A DNA stretch of 64,000 nt from M3007 sp046160625 (GCA_046160625.1 JBJXGZ010000101.1:34741-98740), one strand, 5' to 3'; shown: positions 35,064 through 43,477, numbered from the stretch's first letter. Translations and numbers: made by a program. The notes: generated from the letters alone by a model not told the origin.

Positions 35064-35735
35064 ATGAAAAAACATCTCATAGCACCCTCGGTGCTTGCAG
35101 CCAATTTCGGGCGGCTCTCTGAAGAAATAGACATGGTAAATGGATCGGAGGCGGATTGGTTTCACCTCGACGTAATGGATGGACGTTTTGTGCCAAACAT
35201 TACCTTCGGGATGTTCATCGTGGAAGCTATTGGCCGTTTGGCAAAAAAACCACTTGATGTTCACCTGATGATTGTGGAGCCAGAAAAATTTATTGAGCAG
35301 TTCCGCAAAGCAGGGGCGGATGTAATTACGGTACATGTGGAGGCTTGTCCGCATTTGCACCGTACCATTCATCAAATCAAGGAAACTGGCGCAAAAGCCG
35401 GGGTGGCGCTCAATCCGCATACCCCTGTTTCAGTATTGGAGGATATCATCGAAGACATTGATTTGGTGTGTCTTATGTCGGTGAACCCAGGTTTTGGCGG
35501 ACAAAAATTCATTTACAACAGCCTGCCCAAAACCCGCAAACTCAAAGAAATGATCTTTGCCGCCAATTCGCAGGCGCTCATCGAGATTGACGGTGGCGTG
35601 GGTCTGCACAACGCAGAAAGTCTCCTGCAAGCCGGGGCTGACGTGCTGGTGGCGGGGAACAGCGTGTTTGGTGCAAAGGATCCGCTGGCCGCGATTCGGG
35701 ACTTGAAAGCGTTTGAGGCTAAATTTGATTTTTAA
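35064..35735 (+). CDS. rpe: Ribulose-phosphate 3-epimerase
   Basis: The enzyme interconverts ribulose 5-phosphate and xylulose 5-phosphate. The 223-residue TIM barrel has APSVLAANFGRLSEEI, the metal-ligand segment HLDVMDGRFVPNITFG, DVHLMIVEPE, MSVNPGFGGQKF with its metal/phosphate loop, EIDGGVG and ADVLVAGNSVFG. The start at 35064 begins directly at MKKHLIAPSVLAAN; the longer frame upstream overlaps the exonuclease gene and runs through the repeat. Confidence 0.96.
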   Translation: MKKHLIAPSVLAANFGRLSEEIDMVNGSEADWFHLDVMDGRFVPNITFGMFIVEAIGRLAKKPLDVHLMIVEPEKFIEQFRKAGADVITVHVEACPHLHRTIHQIKETGAKAGVALNPHTPVSVLEDIIEDIDLVCLMSVNPGFGGQKFIYNSLPKTRKLKEMIFAANSQALIEIDGGVGLHNAESLLQAGADVLVAGNSVFGAKDPLAAIRDLKAFEAKFDF

Positions 35736-35739
35736 TGAG

Positions 35740-35865
35740 GATTCGGCTATTTGGTTATTTGGTTATTTGGGGATTCGGTTATTCGAGCACCTGAGCTTGG
35801 CCACCCGAATAACCAAATCCCCAAATAGCCAAATCCCCAAATAGCCAAATCCCCAAATAACCAAA
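35740..35865. repeat. Inverted repeat built from CCAAAT(C/A)CCCAAATAGCC words
   Basis: The left half (35740-35785) reiterates TATTTGG and the right half (35805-35865) reiterates its complement CCAAATA, giving multiple alternative hairpins. The unit is about 15 bases and the array fills the gap between rpe and the permease gene. The copies abut without spacers, so it is not a CRISPR array. Confidence 0.88.
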
Positions 35866-35876
35866 CAACAGTATCC

Positions 35877-37490
35877 ATGAAAAAAATAGACAAGCTCCTC
35901 CTCACCAGTTCCCTCGGCCCATTCGCGGTGGCGTTTTTTATAGCCGTGTTCGTGCTGGTGATTCAGATCATGTGGCTTTATATTGATGAAATAGCGGGCA
36001 AAGGGGTGAGCATTTTCATCATGTTGGAACTGGTGGGGTATATGTCTTTTTCGGTGTTCCCGATGGCGTTGCCCATTGCTGTACTAATCGCTTCGGTGAT
36101 GGTGATGGGTGGTTTGGCGGAGCGATACGAGCTTTCGAGTATGAAAAGTGCCGGCATTCCACTCATCCGGGTTATGCGGGCGATGATCATATTAGCAGCC
36201 GCTATCTCGGTTTTTTCCTACGTCTGCTCCGATTTCTTAATTCCTAGTGCCAATCTTAAATTTAAAAGCCGACTTTTTGATATCCGCAAACAAAAACCTG
36301 CACTGACCATTGAAGAGGGAATTTTTAATGAAGATTTTCGGCAATTCGTCATACGTATCGGCGATAAAGACCCGGACGGAGAAACCATTGGCGAGGTGAT
36401 GATTGAAGACCAGAGCAACCTTGGGCAGGTAAAATTCAGCCAAATCCTTGCCGACAGCGGTCAGATGTACACCACGGGCGATAAGCGTTTTTTTGTGATG
36501 AACCTCTTCCATGGCACACAGTATCAGGAGCCTGGAAATCAGGGACCTAACACCACCCAAAGGCGATATCCTTTTATACGCACCAATTTCAAATCATGGT
36601 CGAAAGTGTGGGATATGCGGGAATTTGAAATGGTGCGCACCGATGAGGACCGATTTAGTTCGCAACGCACAATGCTGAGCATGAATCAATTGCGCCAAAA
36701 TGTTGATTCGCTCCATGCCAAAATTGATGAGACCGGTCAATTGGCGGTTAGCGACCTGCTAACCAACATCAAACGACAACCCATCCCCCCTCCAAAACCA
36801 GTCGCTGAATCACAACCAATTACCAGTTCGTCCAAAGCAGTAGTCAAGCCTTCCAAAAAATTGGGAAATAAATTGAGCACCACAGGCTCCAAACCTCAGG
36901 TTGCATCGGGGAATCCTGACCCCAACCGAGAATCCAATTCAGGCCCCAATCTTCCCGTGCAAGAACTCCGAAAGCCGCTTAATCAATACAGTTGCTTAAT
37001 TGAGACCTTCCGCGAGCGCGACCAAAGTTCCCTTTTAAAGGAAGCAAAAACCCGCAACGGTCTCAGCAAAAACATTGTGGATACCCGCAAAAACCAGGCG
37101 AATTCCAGACGCCTCGAATGGGCAAAAACGGGATATGAACTTTACAATAAGTACAGTTTTGCGATTATCTGTTTCATCTTTCTTTTTATCGGTGCGCCGA
37201 TGGGGGCTATTATTCGCAAAGGCGGTTTTGGATACCCCATTCTTGTTTCCATTACCTTTTTTGTAACGTTTGTTTTCCTTGCTATCCTCTGTCGCAAATT
37301 GTCCGAATCTTATTTAATGACTCCTTTTTGGGCTGCCATGACACCTTGTGGCATACTCGCCATTATTGGCGTCTACGTCACACGCAAAGCGATGAACGAC
37401 TCCCAATTGTTCAGCACAGATAACCTTGAAAGATTCCTTTTCCGGCTACGGCTTGCCCGAAAGCAAAAAATCGCGCTGGATTCCCCATGA
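35877..37490 (+). CDS. LptF/LptG-family permease (YjgP/YjgQ)
   Basis: LptF and LptG are the membrane halves of the LptB2FG transporter that extracts lipopolysaccharide from the inner membrane. This 537-residue protein has N-terminal membrane helices (FAVAFFIAVFVLVIQIMWLY, MALPIAVLIASVMVMGGLAERYEL), the conserved S-M-K-S-A-G-I-P coupling segment, a periplasmic beta-jellyroll, a low-complexity Pro/Ser/Lys insert around residues 300-345, and C-terminal helices (FAIICFIFLFIGAPMGAIIRKGGFG). Bacteroidota often carry such long versions. Whether it pairs as LptF or LptG cannot be told. It overlaps the next gene by four bases. Confidence 0.92.
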   Translation: MKKIDKLLLTSSLGPFAVAFFIAVFVLVIQIMWLYIDEIAGKGVSIFIMLELVGYMSFSVFPMALPIAVLIASVMVMGGLAERYELSSMKSAGIPLIRVMRAMIILAAAISVFSYVCSDFLIPSANLKFKSRLFDIRKQKPALTIEEGIFNEDFRQFVIRIGDKDPDGETIGEVMIEDQSNLGQVKFSQILADSGQMYTTGDKRFFVMNLFHGTQYQEPGNQGPNTTQRRYPFIRTNFKSWSKVWDMREFEMVRTDEDRFSSQRTMLSMNQLRQNVDSLHAKIDETGQLAVSDLLTNIKRQPIPPPKPVAESQPITSSSKAVVKPSKKLGNKLSTTGSKPQVASGNPDPNRESNSGPNLPVQELRKPLNQYSCLIETFRERDQSSLLKEAKTRNGLSKNIVDTRKNQANSRRLEWAKTGYELYNKYSFAIICFIFLFIGAPMGAIIRKGGFGYPILVSITFFVTFVFLAILCRKLSESYLMTPFWAAMTPCGILAIIGVYVTRKAMNDSQLFSTDNLERFLFRLRLARKQKIALDSP

Positions 37491-38137
37491 AATATATTTG
37501 GAAAAACGACTGGTTTTTTGTGCCAGTAGCCATGTTCTTTGGATTTTGCGGAGTACTTGCAATGACGGTTCCTTACAGCCATGAATTGTTGTTTTTCAAC
37601 GACTTGCGTTATGAACCATTCAATTCAATATTTCGGTTTCTGACGCAATGGGGCGAAGCTTGGGCTTTTGTTGTTTTTGGCCTGGCACTCTTGTTCTGGC
37701 GGCCCCGATATGCGATGGTTATTGCACTTGTAGGCTTCCTGGTGTTAACAGTAGGATATATGCTCAAAGATGCCATAGGAGTAGACCGACCCATTACATA
37801 CTTTGAAAAAACAGGTGCAGCAGAACAAATAAAACTAGTGCCAAGCCTGCCAATGAACCGTGGGCAAACCAGTTTTCCATCGGGGCATACCACGGCTGCC
37901 TTCGCATTGTATAGCTTGCTTTCCTTAATGCTTGTGCAAAGACGCAAGTACTGGGGTCTGGTATTTGCATTGATGGCCATTCTGGTGGGTATCTCCAGAA
38001 TATTTTTGGTGCAACATTTTTTGATTGATGTTTTGGCCGGGGCGTTTTTAGGTTTGTTGCTCAGCGGATTGGTATGGCGAGCAGCGGCAATGTACTTGCC
38101 CATGGGAGAAACAGGGACTTGGCCATGGAAAAAGTGA
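37487..38137 (+). CDS. PAP2-family membrane phosphatase
   Basis: The 216-residue protein has five or six membrane helices and all three acid-phosphatase motifs: K-D-A-I-G-V-D-R-P, FPSGHTTAAF, and S-R-I-F-L-V-Q-H-F-L-I-D-V. These support dephosphorylation of a lipid phosphate such as undecaprenyl diphosphate or lipid A. The ATGA overlap with the LptF/G permease gene suggests translational coupling and hints at lipopolysaccharide or carrier-lipid metabolism. The exact substrate is inferred. Confidence 0.9.
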   Translation: MKYIWKNDWFFVPVAMFFGFCGVLAMTVPYSHELLFFNDLRYEPFNSIFRFLTQWGEAWAFVVFGLALLFWRPRYAMVIALVGFLVLTVGYMLKDAIGVDRPITYFEKTGAAEQIKLVPSLPMNRGQTSFPSGHTTAAFALYSLLSLMLVQRRKYWGLVFALMAILVGISRIFLVQHFLIDVLAGAFLGLLLSGLVWRAAAMYLPMGETGTWPWKK

Positions 38138-38149
38138 GGATTTCACTTT

Positions 38150-38187
38150 CCAATAAACCAATCACCAATCACCAATAATCCAATCAC
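38150..38187. repeat. Direct word repeat CCAATCACC before the OppB-type gene
   Basis: The words CCAATCA and CCAATAA occur five times up to the base before the start codon. It resembles the right arm of the 22444-22512 repeat but lacks a left arm. Confidence 0.65.
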
Positions 38188-38188
38188 C

Positions 38189-39241
38189 ATGTACACCCTC
38201 CGTCGTTTGGCTTATGGTATTTTGGTCATGATACTGGTGGTAACCACTATCTCGGGCATTATTTTTCTTGCCCCCGTTGATCCTGCGCAGCTCACTTTTG
38301 GCCAGCGCAGTGATGTAAGCACCGTTAAAGCAAAAACCGCCGAACTGGGCCTCGATCAACCGCTTTACATTCAGTTGGGGATGTATTTATCCGATCTTTC
38401 TCCAATTTCGGTTTTGGCACAAACCCCTGAAAATCAACGTAAGTATCAGCCACAAAAACTTTGGTCTTTGGGCAATGGAAATGCACTAGTGCTCAAATTC
38501 CCCTATCTCCGCGAATCGTATCAATCTGGCCGCCTGGTCACCGAAATCCTGGCCGATGCTATTCCGGCCACAGCCTTACTTGCTGGCACAGCCATGCTTC
38601 TGGCGACCTTTTTGGGACTGCTTTTTGGAATTGTCGCAGCGCTTAAGCAGCACACCTGGCTCGATCATTTGGTGTCCGTCATCTCAGTGTTTGGTTATTC
38701 CTTGCCTTCATACGTAGCAGCCATGTTATTCGCGCTCGTATTTGGGTATGCCTTGGGCGAATGGACAGGGCTGGAAATTCAGGGCAGCATTTTTGTACTC
38801 TCTGATTTTGGGGAGTGGCAGGTTAGATGGCGGAATCTCGTGTTGCCTGCACTTGCGCTTGGGCTTCGTCCGGTGGCACTTATTACGCAACTCACACGGA
38901 GTGCAATGCTCGATGTGCTTTCGCAGGATTTTGTGCGCACCGCCACTGCCAAGGGACTTTCGCAAAAAATAGTAGTGGTAAAACACGCCCTCCGCAATGC
39001 CCTCAATCCGATCGTTTCGGCTATATCGGGCTGGTTTGCTGCCTTGCTTACCGGGGCGTTTTTTGTGGAGAATGTATTCAATTTCAAGGGCTTGGGCGAT
39101 GCAACCGTGAATGCGCTGCTTAACTTCGACATTCCTGTCGTGCTCGGTTGTGTGTTGTTTACCTCGGCGGTTTTTATTGTGGTGAATCTTTTATCTGACC
39201 TGCTTTATGCCTGGTTGGATCCGAGGGTTAGTGTGTCGTAG
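38189..39241 (+). CDS. ABC transporter permease, OppB/DppB family
   Basis: The 350-residue protein has the OppB/DppB fold: an N-terminal helix (LVMILVVTTISGIIFL), a periplasmic loop, then the core helices. The cytoplasmic coupling region is LTRSAMLDVLSQDFVRTATAKGLSQ and the next helices are GWFAALLTGAFFVENVFN and GCVLFTSAVFIVVNLL. The canonical partner permease, two ATPases and solute-binding protein are not in the window. Function is therefore oligopeptide, nickel or other solute uptake in principle, with its partners probably elsewhere. Confidence 0.9.
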   Translation: MYTLRRLAYGILVMILVVTTISGIIFLAPVDPAQLTFGQRSDVSTVKAKTAELGLDQPLYIQLGMYLSDLSPISVLAQTPENQRKYQPQKLWSLGNGNALVLKFPYLRESYQSGRLVTEILADAIPATALLAGTAMLLATFLGLLFGIVAALKQHTWLDHLVSVISVFGYSLPSYVAAMLFALVFGYALGEWTGLEIQGSIFVLSDFGEWQVRWRNLVLPALALGLRPVALITQLTRSAMLDVLSQDFVRTATAKGLSQKIVVVKHALRNALNPIVSAISGWFAALLTGAFFVENVFNFKGLGDATVNALLNFDIPVVLGCVLFTSAVFIVVNLLSDLLYAWLDPRVSVS

Positions 39242-39320
39242 TTTGAGTTGTTTGAAGGGTTTAAAAAGTTTGAGTTGCGCTAACAATTCAAACTTTTCAA
39301 ACCCTTCAAACAACTCAAAC
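39241..39320. repeat. 37-bp inverted repeat between convergent genes
   Basis: Arms 39241-39277 and 39284-39320 match with two mismatches around a 6-base loop. Each arm reiterates GTTTGA(G/A). It begins on the last base of the OppB stop codon and ends just before the gldN end. Confidence 0.88.
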
Positions 39321-39323
39321 AAA

Positions 39324-40190
39324 TTAATAAGACCACATATCGTGCTCCCTCGCAAACAATTCATTCTTAATCTTGTCAGACTCCATCAGCAAATCAAGTC
39401 CAGAGTACATGTCCTGCAAACGCAGGTCCTGCCCGTTGTTTTCTTTCGTTATGTACGAAGCAAAATACCGTTTTTCAAAAAGGTCTTCCCAGGTAGTATT
39501 AGCCGTCCAGTTGTCGCCGTGAGTGATCGCTTTGTGCCGCGCCAACACAGGGCGGGCGGCAGGGTAATACACCCAGAACAGCGGCTTTTCAAAGCGAAAA
39601 TTTCCTTCATTGTCCCGCACATCAATCACTGGCGCGATGCCAAGGATGCGACTGCGCAGCGTACTGGTTTTGGTGTCGAAAAACCACGATTCCTTGATTC
39701 TGAACCGTTTAACATCCTCCCAGTTTGTTTCATTTTCAACGATTTTTAATTTTTCCTCAGCGCCGTCCATATCCTCGTAGACGAGGATGGTGTCCAGTTT
39801 GAAAAGCAAACCGCGTACTTCGACAGGAGATAGCCGCTTGCTAAACTTGTCGTTCTCCGTGCTGTAAACGGAAAGATCACCCGCCATGGCTGCATCGGCC
39901 AGGATTTTGAAAAGTGGTGATTCAGGAGCAGCGAATGGGAGATTCATTTTCTCGCGCACATCCACTACACGCCAGATGCGTTTTTCCCACAAAATGTCGG
40001 CTTCCCGGATGGGTTGATAGGGCAAAACCGCGCGGTCGGTTACCACTTCACGCACTGTAATATCGTCGAGTGGTGACAACGATTCAACTGGTTCCGGGTC
40101 TTGCGCGAACGCAAAATGAATGGAAAGGAGCATGGCTCCGCCGAGGCAACCCAATAGCCGGGCTGCCCGATTTGACAACAGGTTTGTCAT
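39324..40190 (-). CDS. gldN: Gliding motility/T9SS protein GldN (PorN)
   Basis: GldN/PorN is a periplasmic partner of the outer-membrane GldK ring in the T9SS. The 288-residue product has a signal peptide (AMLLSIHFAFAQ), and the family segments READILWEKRIWRVVDVREK, NLPFAAPESPLFKIL, FRIKESWFFDTKTSTLRSRI and WEDLFEKRYFASYI. gldN usually follows gldK, gldL and gldM, but here it stands alone, with a phosphatase gene upstream and a convergent permease gene downstream. It may be the single copy relocated, or a paralogue. Confidence 0.93.
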   Translation of the reverse strand: MTNLLSNRAARLLGCLGGAMLLSIHFAFAQDPEPVESLSPLDDITVREVVTDRAVLPYQPIREADILWEKRIWRVVDVREKMNLPFAAPESPLFKILADAAMAGDLSVYSTENDKFSKRLSPVEVRGLLFKLDTILVYEDMDGAEEKLKIVENETNWEDVKRFRIKESWFFDTKTSTLRSRILGIAPVIDVRDNEGNFRFEKPLFWVYYPAARPVLARHKAITHGDNWTANTTWEDLFEKRYFASYITKENNGQDLRLQDMYSGLDLLMESDKIKNELFAREHDMWSY

Positions 40191-40321
40191 GTCGGGAAAT
40201 GTTTAGTAATGAAAAATTAGAATAGAAAAACAGGGCTTCGTCGTACACGAAACCTACTTACAATGCGTTGGTTTTCAGCAAAATGACTGCTTGATAATAT
40301 GTAATCGGCGGGCGCGAGTTG

Positions 40322-40402
40322 GATATTTGGATATTAAGATATTGGGATATTAATTTGATGCCGGTTTGGCTGAATTTCCCAATATCTTACTATCCAAATA
40401 TC
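40322..40402. repeat. 26-bp inverted repeat of GATATT words upstream of gldN
   Basis: Arms 40322-40347 and 40377-40402 match with one mismatch and reiterate GGATATT and AAGATATT. It occupies the middle of the 265-base gap between gmhB and gldN. No coding potential is visible in the gap. Confidence 0.85.
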
Positions 40403-40455
40403 TTTCTCGGCCCGAAACGGATAGAAAGGAAACACTATTTCCATTGTTAAAAATT

Positions 40456-40989
40456 TTAACAAGTTATCCAGCGGGCGAACTCGAGGAGCGAGTCGAATTG
40501 ATAGTCGATTTTCATCCTTGATAAAGCCCTCGTCTCCTCCAATTTTCCGCGAATCAGTACCGAGCGGATACCAAGCGTTTGGGCAAATTCCATGTCCGAC
40601 ACGGAATCGCCAAGCATCCAGGCATCTTCAAAATCTATGTCCGGGAAATCAGCCAAGGCCAGCCAGGCCATACCCGTGGCTGGTTTTCGGCAGCTACATT
40701 TTGCTTCTGTGCGGTGCGGGCAAAAATAAACGCGGTCAATTCGACCACCTGCTCCCTCCACTACCGAGTACATTTTTTGATGCACGGCATGGAGATCAAG
40801 TGCAGTCATCAGGCCTTTTCCCACACCCGCTTGATTGGTGACGACAATGATGCGCCCGAATTTTTCCGAGAGCAGGTGCATGGCTTCTCCCAAGCCTTCT
40901 GAGGGTTGGAATTCGTTCGGCGTTTTTACGTATTCGCCGGGAATGCGGTGATTGATGACGCCGTCGCGGTCTAGGAAGAGGGTTGACAT
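40456..40989 (-). CDS. gmhB: HAD-IIIA phosphatase, D-glycero-D-manno-heptose 1,7-bisphosphate 7-phosphatase-like
   Basis: The 177-residue HAD protein has motif I LFLDRDGVIN (D-x-D), VVTNQAGVGKG, a zinc site C-P-H...C-S-C-R-K-P and the late acidic motif MLGDSVSDMEFA. The zinc loop separates GmhB and the HisB-N relatives from other HADs. GmhB removes the 7-phosphate in ADP-heptose synthesis for lipopolysaccharide. Other heptose genes are absent here, so a histidinol-phosphatase role is less likely but not excluded. Confidence 0.85.
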   Translation of the reverse strand: MSTLFLDRDGVINHRIPGEYVKTPNEFQPSEGLGEAMHLLSEKFGRIIVVTNQAGVGKGLMTALDLHAVHQKMYSVVEGAGGRIDRVYFCPHRTEAKCSCRKPATGMAWLALADFPDIDFEDAWMLGDSVSDMEFAQTLGIRSVLIRGKLEETRALSRMKIDYQFDSLLEFARWITC

Positions 40990-41044
40990 TGGGGAATAAT
41001 GGATATGATTAATTTGAAGGCAGATGAAAAAGCAATCAAAAATG

Positions 41045-41074
41045 TTGCAAGGGCATCGAATCGGTCTAATTTTG
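41045..41074 (+). promoter_or_regulatory. Two-element Bacteroidota promoter at the start of the accessory stretch
   Basis: TTG (41045-41047), 19 bases, then TAATTTTG (41067-41074): both elements and the spacing match consensus. The first ATG is only 10 bases downstream, so the next in-frame ATG (41097) may be the real start. Confidence 0.6.
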
Positions 41075-41084
41075 TGCGAAGAAA

Positions 41085-41819
41085 ATGAAAATTCTTATGA
41101 ACGAAAGTCTCTTTTCAAAGATCATTGTAACAGTACTTGGCGGTGTCGCAACGTTTATTATTATAGAAATGATTAAGCCCAGCTTTTCTAGAGAACCCGC
41201 TCCGACAAAGCAAGAGAGTGCATCCATTAATCATTCTACAAATCGCCCTTCCAACTTAGGAGATAATAATTCTGCCAGACAATACCCAAACAATTCAACG
41301 CTGTCCAATCCTCAAGGGCAAATAGAAGCGAAAAAAGAAGAAGATTACAGCAACTACATCAATTCATCTCTAAGCAGAGCCAATGTTTCTGTAATTATTA
41401 TTGATGCATCAGGAAATCTCTCAACCCCTGCCTCAAGTTCAATTGCTGAGGTTTATCAAAAGGCTGGCAAAAGCACATCCGTAGGCTTAATTCGAAGTTC
41501 GTTTATAAGAAAACCTGAATTTCAAGAATTGTGCGAAGGAAATTCAGAAATCATTCAAAAACTAAGCCTTGGAGCTTACACTGATTACCTTGCCATCGGA
41601 AAAATCAATTTTGCAAACCGAGCTGGCAAATTGGTTGATGGGACAATAATATGCACAGCCTCCATCTCCATGAGTATCATTTCAACGAGCACCCAATCCC
41701 TTAAAAATAGCTTTGCTATTTCAAATGCCAGTGGGAATGGGGCTACTGAATCACAAGCAAAAGAAGACGCTCTCCAAAAACTGCTGGATAAATACTACAA
41801 TGAACACTCATCGCTCTAA
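41085..41819 (+). CDS. Hypothetical membrane-anchored protein, FlgO/CsgG-like C-terminal domain possible
   Basis: The 244-residue product has an N-terminal membrane helix (IIVTVLGGVATFIIIEMI), a low-complexity Ser/Asn/Pro linker to about residue 85, then an alpha/beta domain (ANVSVIIIDASGN, IAEVYQKAGKST, YTDYLAIGKINF, LKNSFAISNASGNGATESQA). The last part resembles FlgO/CsgG-type assembly proteins, in which a helix after A-x-x-x-A-L-Q-K-L-L closes the domain, but I am not sure. The start may be 41097, given the promoter. It is A+T-rich compared with its neighbours and 12 bases ahead of the next gene. Confidence 0.6.
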   Translation: MKILMNESLFSKIIVTVLGGVATFIIIEMIKPSFSREPAPTKQESASINHSTNRPSNLGDNNSARQYPNNSTLSNPQGQIEAKKEEDYSNYINSSLSRANVSVIIIDASGNLSTPASSSIAEVYQKAGKSTSVGLIRSSFIRKPEFQELCEGNSEIIQKLSLGAYTDYLAIGKINFANRAGKLVDGTIICTASISMSIISTSTQSLKNSFAISNASGNGATESQAKEDALQKLLDKYYNEHSSL

Positions 41820-41831
41820 ATTATCTATAAA

Positions 41832-42695
41832 ATGAAACAAATCTTCTCAATTCTCTTTTTGGCTTTTATTTCTTCGGCATCTTTTGCTCAAGGGGCATTC
41901 GATAAATCAATAGCTGAATTCAGTACGGATTTGGCTGATAAACTAAGCCAAAAAGGCAAAAAGAAAGTGGTGGTTCTGTACATAACGGACATCAACAAGG
42001 CAACTACGGTCGCTGGCAAATACATTGCCGACGTTATTTCGATAAACATTGTCAACAATGCTGGCAATTTTCAAGTTTTTGATAGAGAAAACTTGAGTGG
42101 AATTGCTGAAGCAAAGAAATTGATTTCGGAAGGTTATATTGATGTTGACAAGGCAAAAGAGTTAGGGAGACTTTTATCGGTCGAGGCCATCATAGTTGGA
42201 AACTATACGGTATTAGACAAGACAATCAAACTGACAGCAAAAGCATTGGACGCAAATACGGGTTTTATTGTCGCTGCTTCCATGAAGGATTTGCTTTTAG
42301 ACAATGATGCTTCTGCTCTGCTTGGAATCGGGGGCACATCACCAAATAGCGATCGTGGCTTCAATAGCCCATTAAACTCTAATGAAAAAATCAATAATCC
42401 TGAAACGGTCAATAAAGAATGCGCTACTAAAAACATCGGAGATTATTGCTTTGAAAATAGGAGAATCAATCAAATCGATGTAACATTCTACTCTGGTGCA
42501 GGTAGTGGTCGTGAAATGACCCTTTCACCAGGTCAAACTCAGTGTTTCTATAATGTAGCAGTAGCGAATTGTAAATACTCTCTTGTCGAAGTTCATAGGT
42601 CTTCTGAGGATGGAAGAATAGTTTCCAGACAATCTTTTGCAAATGGAGAAATCTTAGTTGAAAAGTGCAAATCAAAAACCTTCACGATAAAGTAG
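41832..42695 (+). CDS. Exported FlgO/CsgG-like protein
   Basis: The 287-residue product has a signal peptide (LFLAFISSASFAQ). Residues about 25-160 fit the FlgO/CsgG nucleotide-fold-like domain: VVVLYITDINKATTVAGKYIAD, NFQVFDRENLSGIAEAK, DVDKAKELGRLLSVEAIIVGNY, and TAKALDANTGFIVAA. The C-terminus is a separate beta domain with four Cys (NIGDYCFEN, TQCFYNVAVANC, VEKCKS). Relatives build outer-membrane or appendage complexes (curli, flagella); no such system is visible here. Probably co-transcribed with the preceding gene. Confidence 0.7.
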   Translation: MKQIFSILFLAFISSASFAQGAFDKSIAEFSTDLADKLSQKGKKKVVVLYITDINKATTVAGKYIADVISINIVNNAGNFQVFDRENLSGIAEAKKLISEGYIDVDKAKELGRLLSVEAIIVGNYTVLDKTIKLTAKALDANTGFIVAASMKDLLLDNDASALLGIGGTSPNSDRGFNSPLNSNEKINNPETVNKECATKNIGDYCFENRRINQIDVTFYSGAGSGREMTLSPGQTQCFYNVAVANCKYSLVEVHRSSEDGRIVSRQSFANGEILVEKCKSKTFTIK

Positions 42696-42720
42696 CATTT
42701 CTCCCTAAATTCTTACTGCT

Positions 42721-43134
42721 TTGGCACGAGACAAATTTCACCAAGAAGTCCGCAACGCTTTGGAGCATGAGGGTTGGAGAATCACGGCTGACCCACTCTA
42801 CTTGAAAGTGGGCAGCATCCCAATCCATATTGATTTGGGTGCTGAGCGCTTGATTGGGGCAGAAAAGGATGGCGAACAAATTGCAGTAGAAATAAAGACC
42901 TTTGGCAGGACATCTTTTATCACTGCATTTCACGAAGCAGTTGGCAAGTACATTGTGTACCGAGAAGCATTGAGCCAAACAAAATCCAATCGAACGCTGT
43001 TTCTTGCCATGCCTGCTGACGTTTACTCTGAGTTTAGCACAGAACAATTGGTACAACAGGTTTTTGAAAAATACGAATTCAAGATACTTCTTTACGAACC
43101 CGACCAGCAAAGCATCTCATCATGGATAAAATAA
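42721..43134 (+). CDS. xisH: XisH-family protein (PD-(D/E)xK nuclease-like)
   Basis: The 137-residue product starts at TTG (reading M-A-R-D-K-F-H), as family members do. It has the XisH pattern D-K-F-H...A-L-E-H-E-G-W-x-I-T-x-D-P-L, IHIDLGAERLIGAEKDG and VEIKTF, then the FHEAVGKYIVYREAL helix. The D...E-x-K spacing is that of a PD-(D/E)xK nuclease fold. In heterocystous cyanobacteria XisH is needed with XisI and the XisF recombinase for excision of the fdxN element; the molecular role is unclear. No recombinase is present here. It overlaps xisI by 13 bases. Confidence 0.88.
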   Translation: MARDKFHQEVRNALEHEGWRITADPLYLKVGSIPIHIDLGAERLIGAEKDGEQIAVEIKTFGRTSFITAFHEAVGKYIVYREALSQTKSNRTLFLAMPADVYSEFSTEQLVQQVFEKYEFKILLYEPDQQSISSWIK

Positions 43135-43457
43135 GCCTTTACGAGCAGCACATCCTCAGCATTTTGCAAGATTATGCAAAGGTGCGGTATGACAATTTGA
43201 ACGCTCAGAACCAACTCATCGCTGATCGCGAAAACCGTCGTTACCAAGTTGTAACCATTGGTTGGGATGGGAAAAAGTACGTCCATGACTGTCCGATGCA
43301 TCTGGACATTGTAGATGGCAAAATTTGGATACAACGAAACATGACCGAACTGGACCTAGGTGAAATGCTTGTCGAAATGGGCGTTCCAAAATCGGATATT
43401 GTAATCGGTTTTCTCTCCCCAAAAGTGCGCGAATACAGCGATTACGCAGTGGCCTAG
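43122..43457 (+). CDS. xisI: XisI-family protein
   Basis: The 111-residue product matches XisI along its length: YEQHILSILQDYA, the central strand pair RYQVVTIGWDGKKYVHDCPMHLDI and the terminal segment EMGVPKSDIVIGFLSPKVREY. XisI accompanies XisH in nearly all genomes that carry it, and the two genes overlap here, so the proteins probably work together. Together they look like a compact two-gene module, not part of the surrounding pathway genes. Confidence 0.9.
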   Translation: MDKISLYEQHILSILQDYAKVRYDNLNAQNQLIADRENRRYQVVTIGWDGKKYVHDCPMHLDIVDGKIWIQRNMTELDLGEMLVEMGVPKSDIVIGFLSPKVREYSDYAVA

Positions 43458-43477
43458 ATTTCACCGTGAGCGGGTCG

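Noticed and set aside
35740..35865. Possible CRISPR array
   Set aside because: The repeated words are about 15 bases, abut each other without unique spacers and form inverted arms; no cas genes are nearby.
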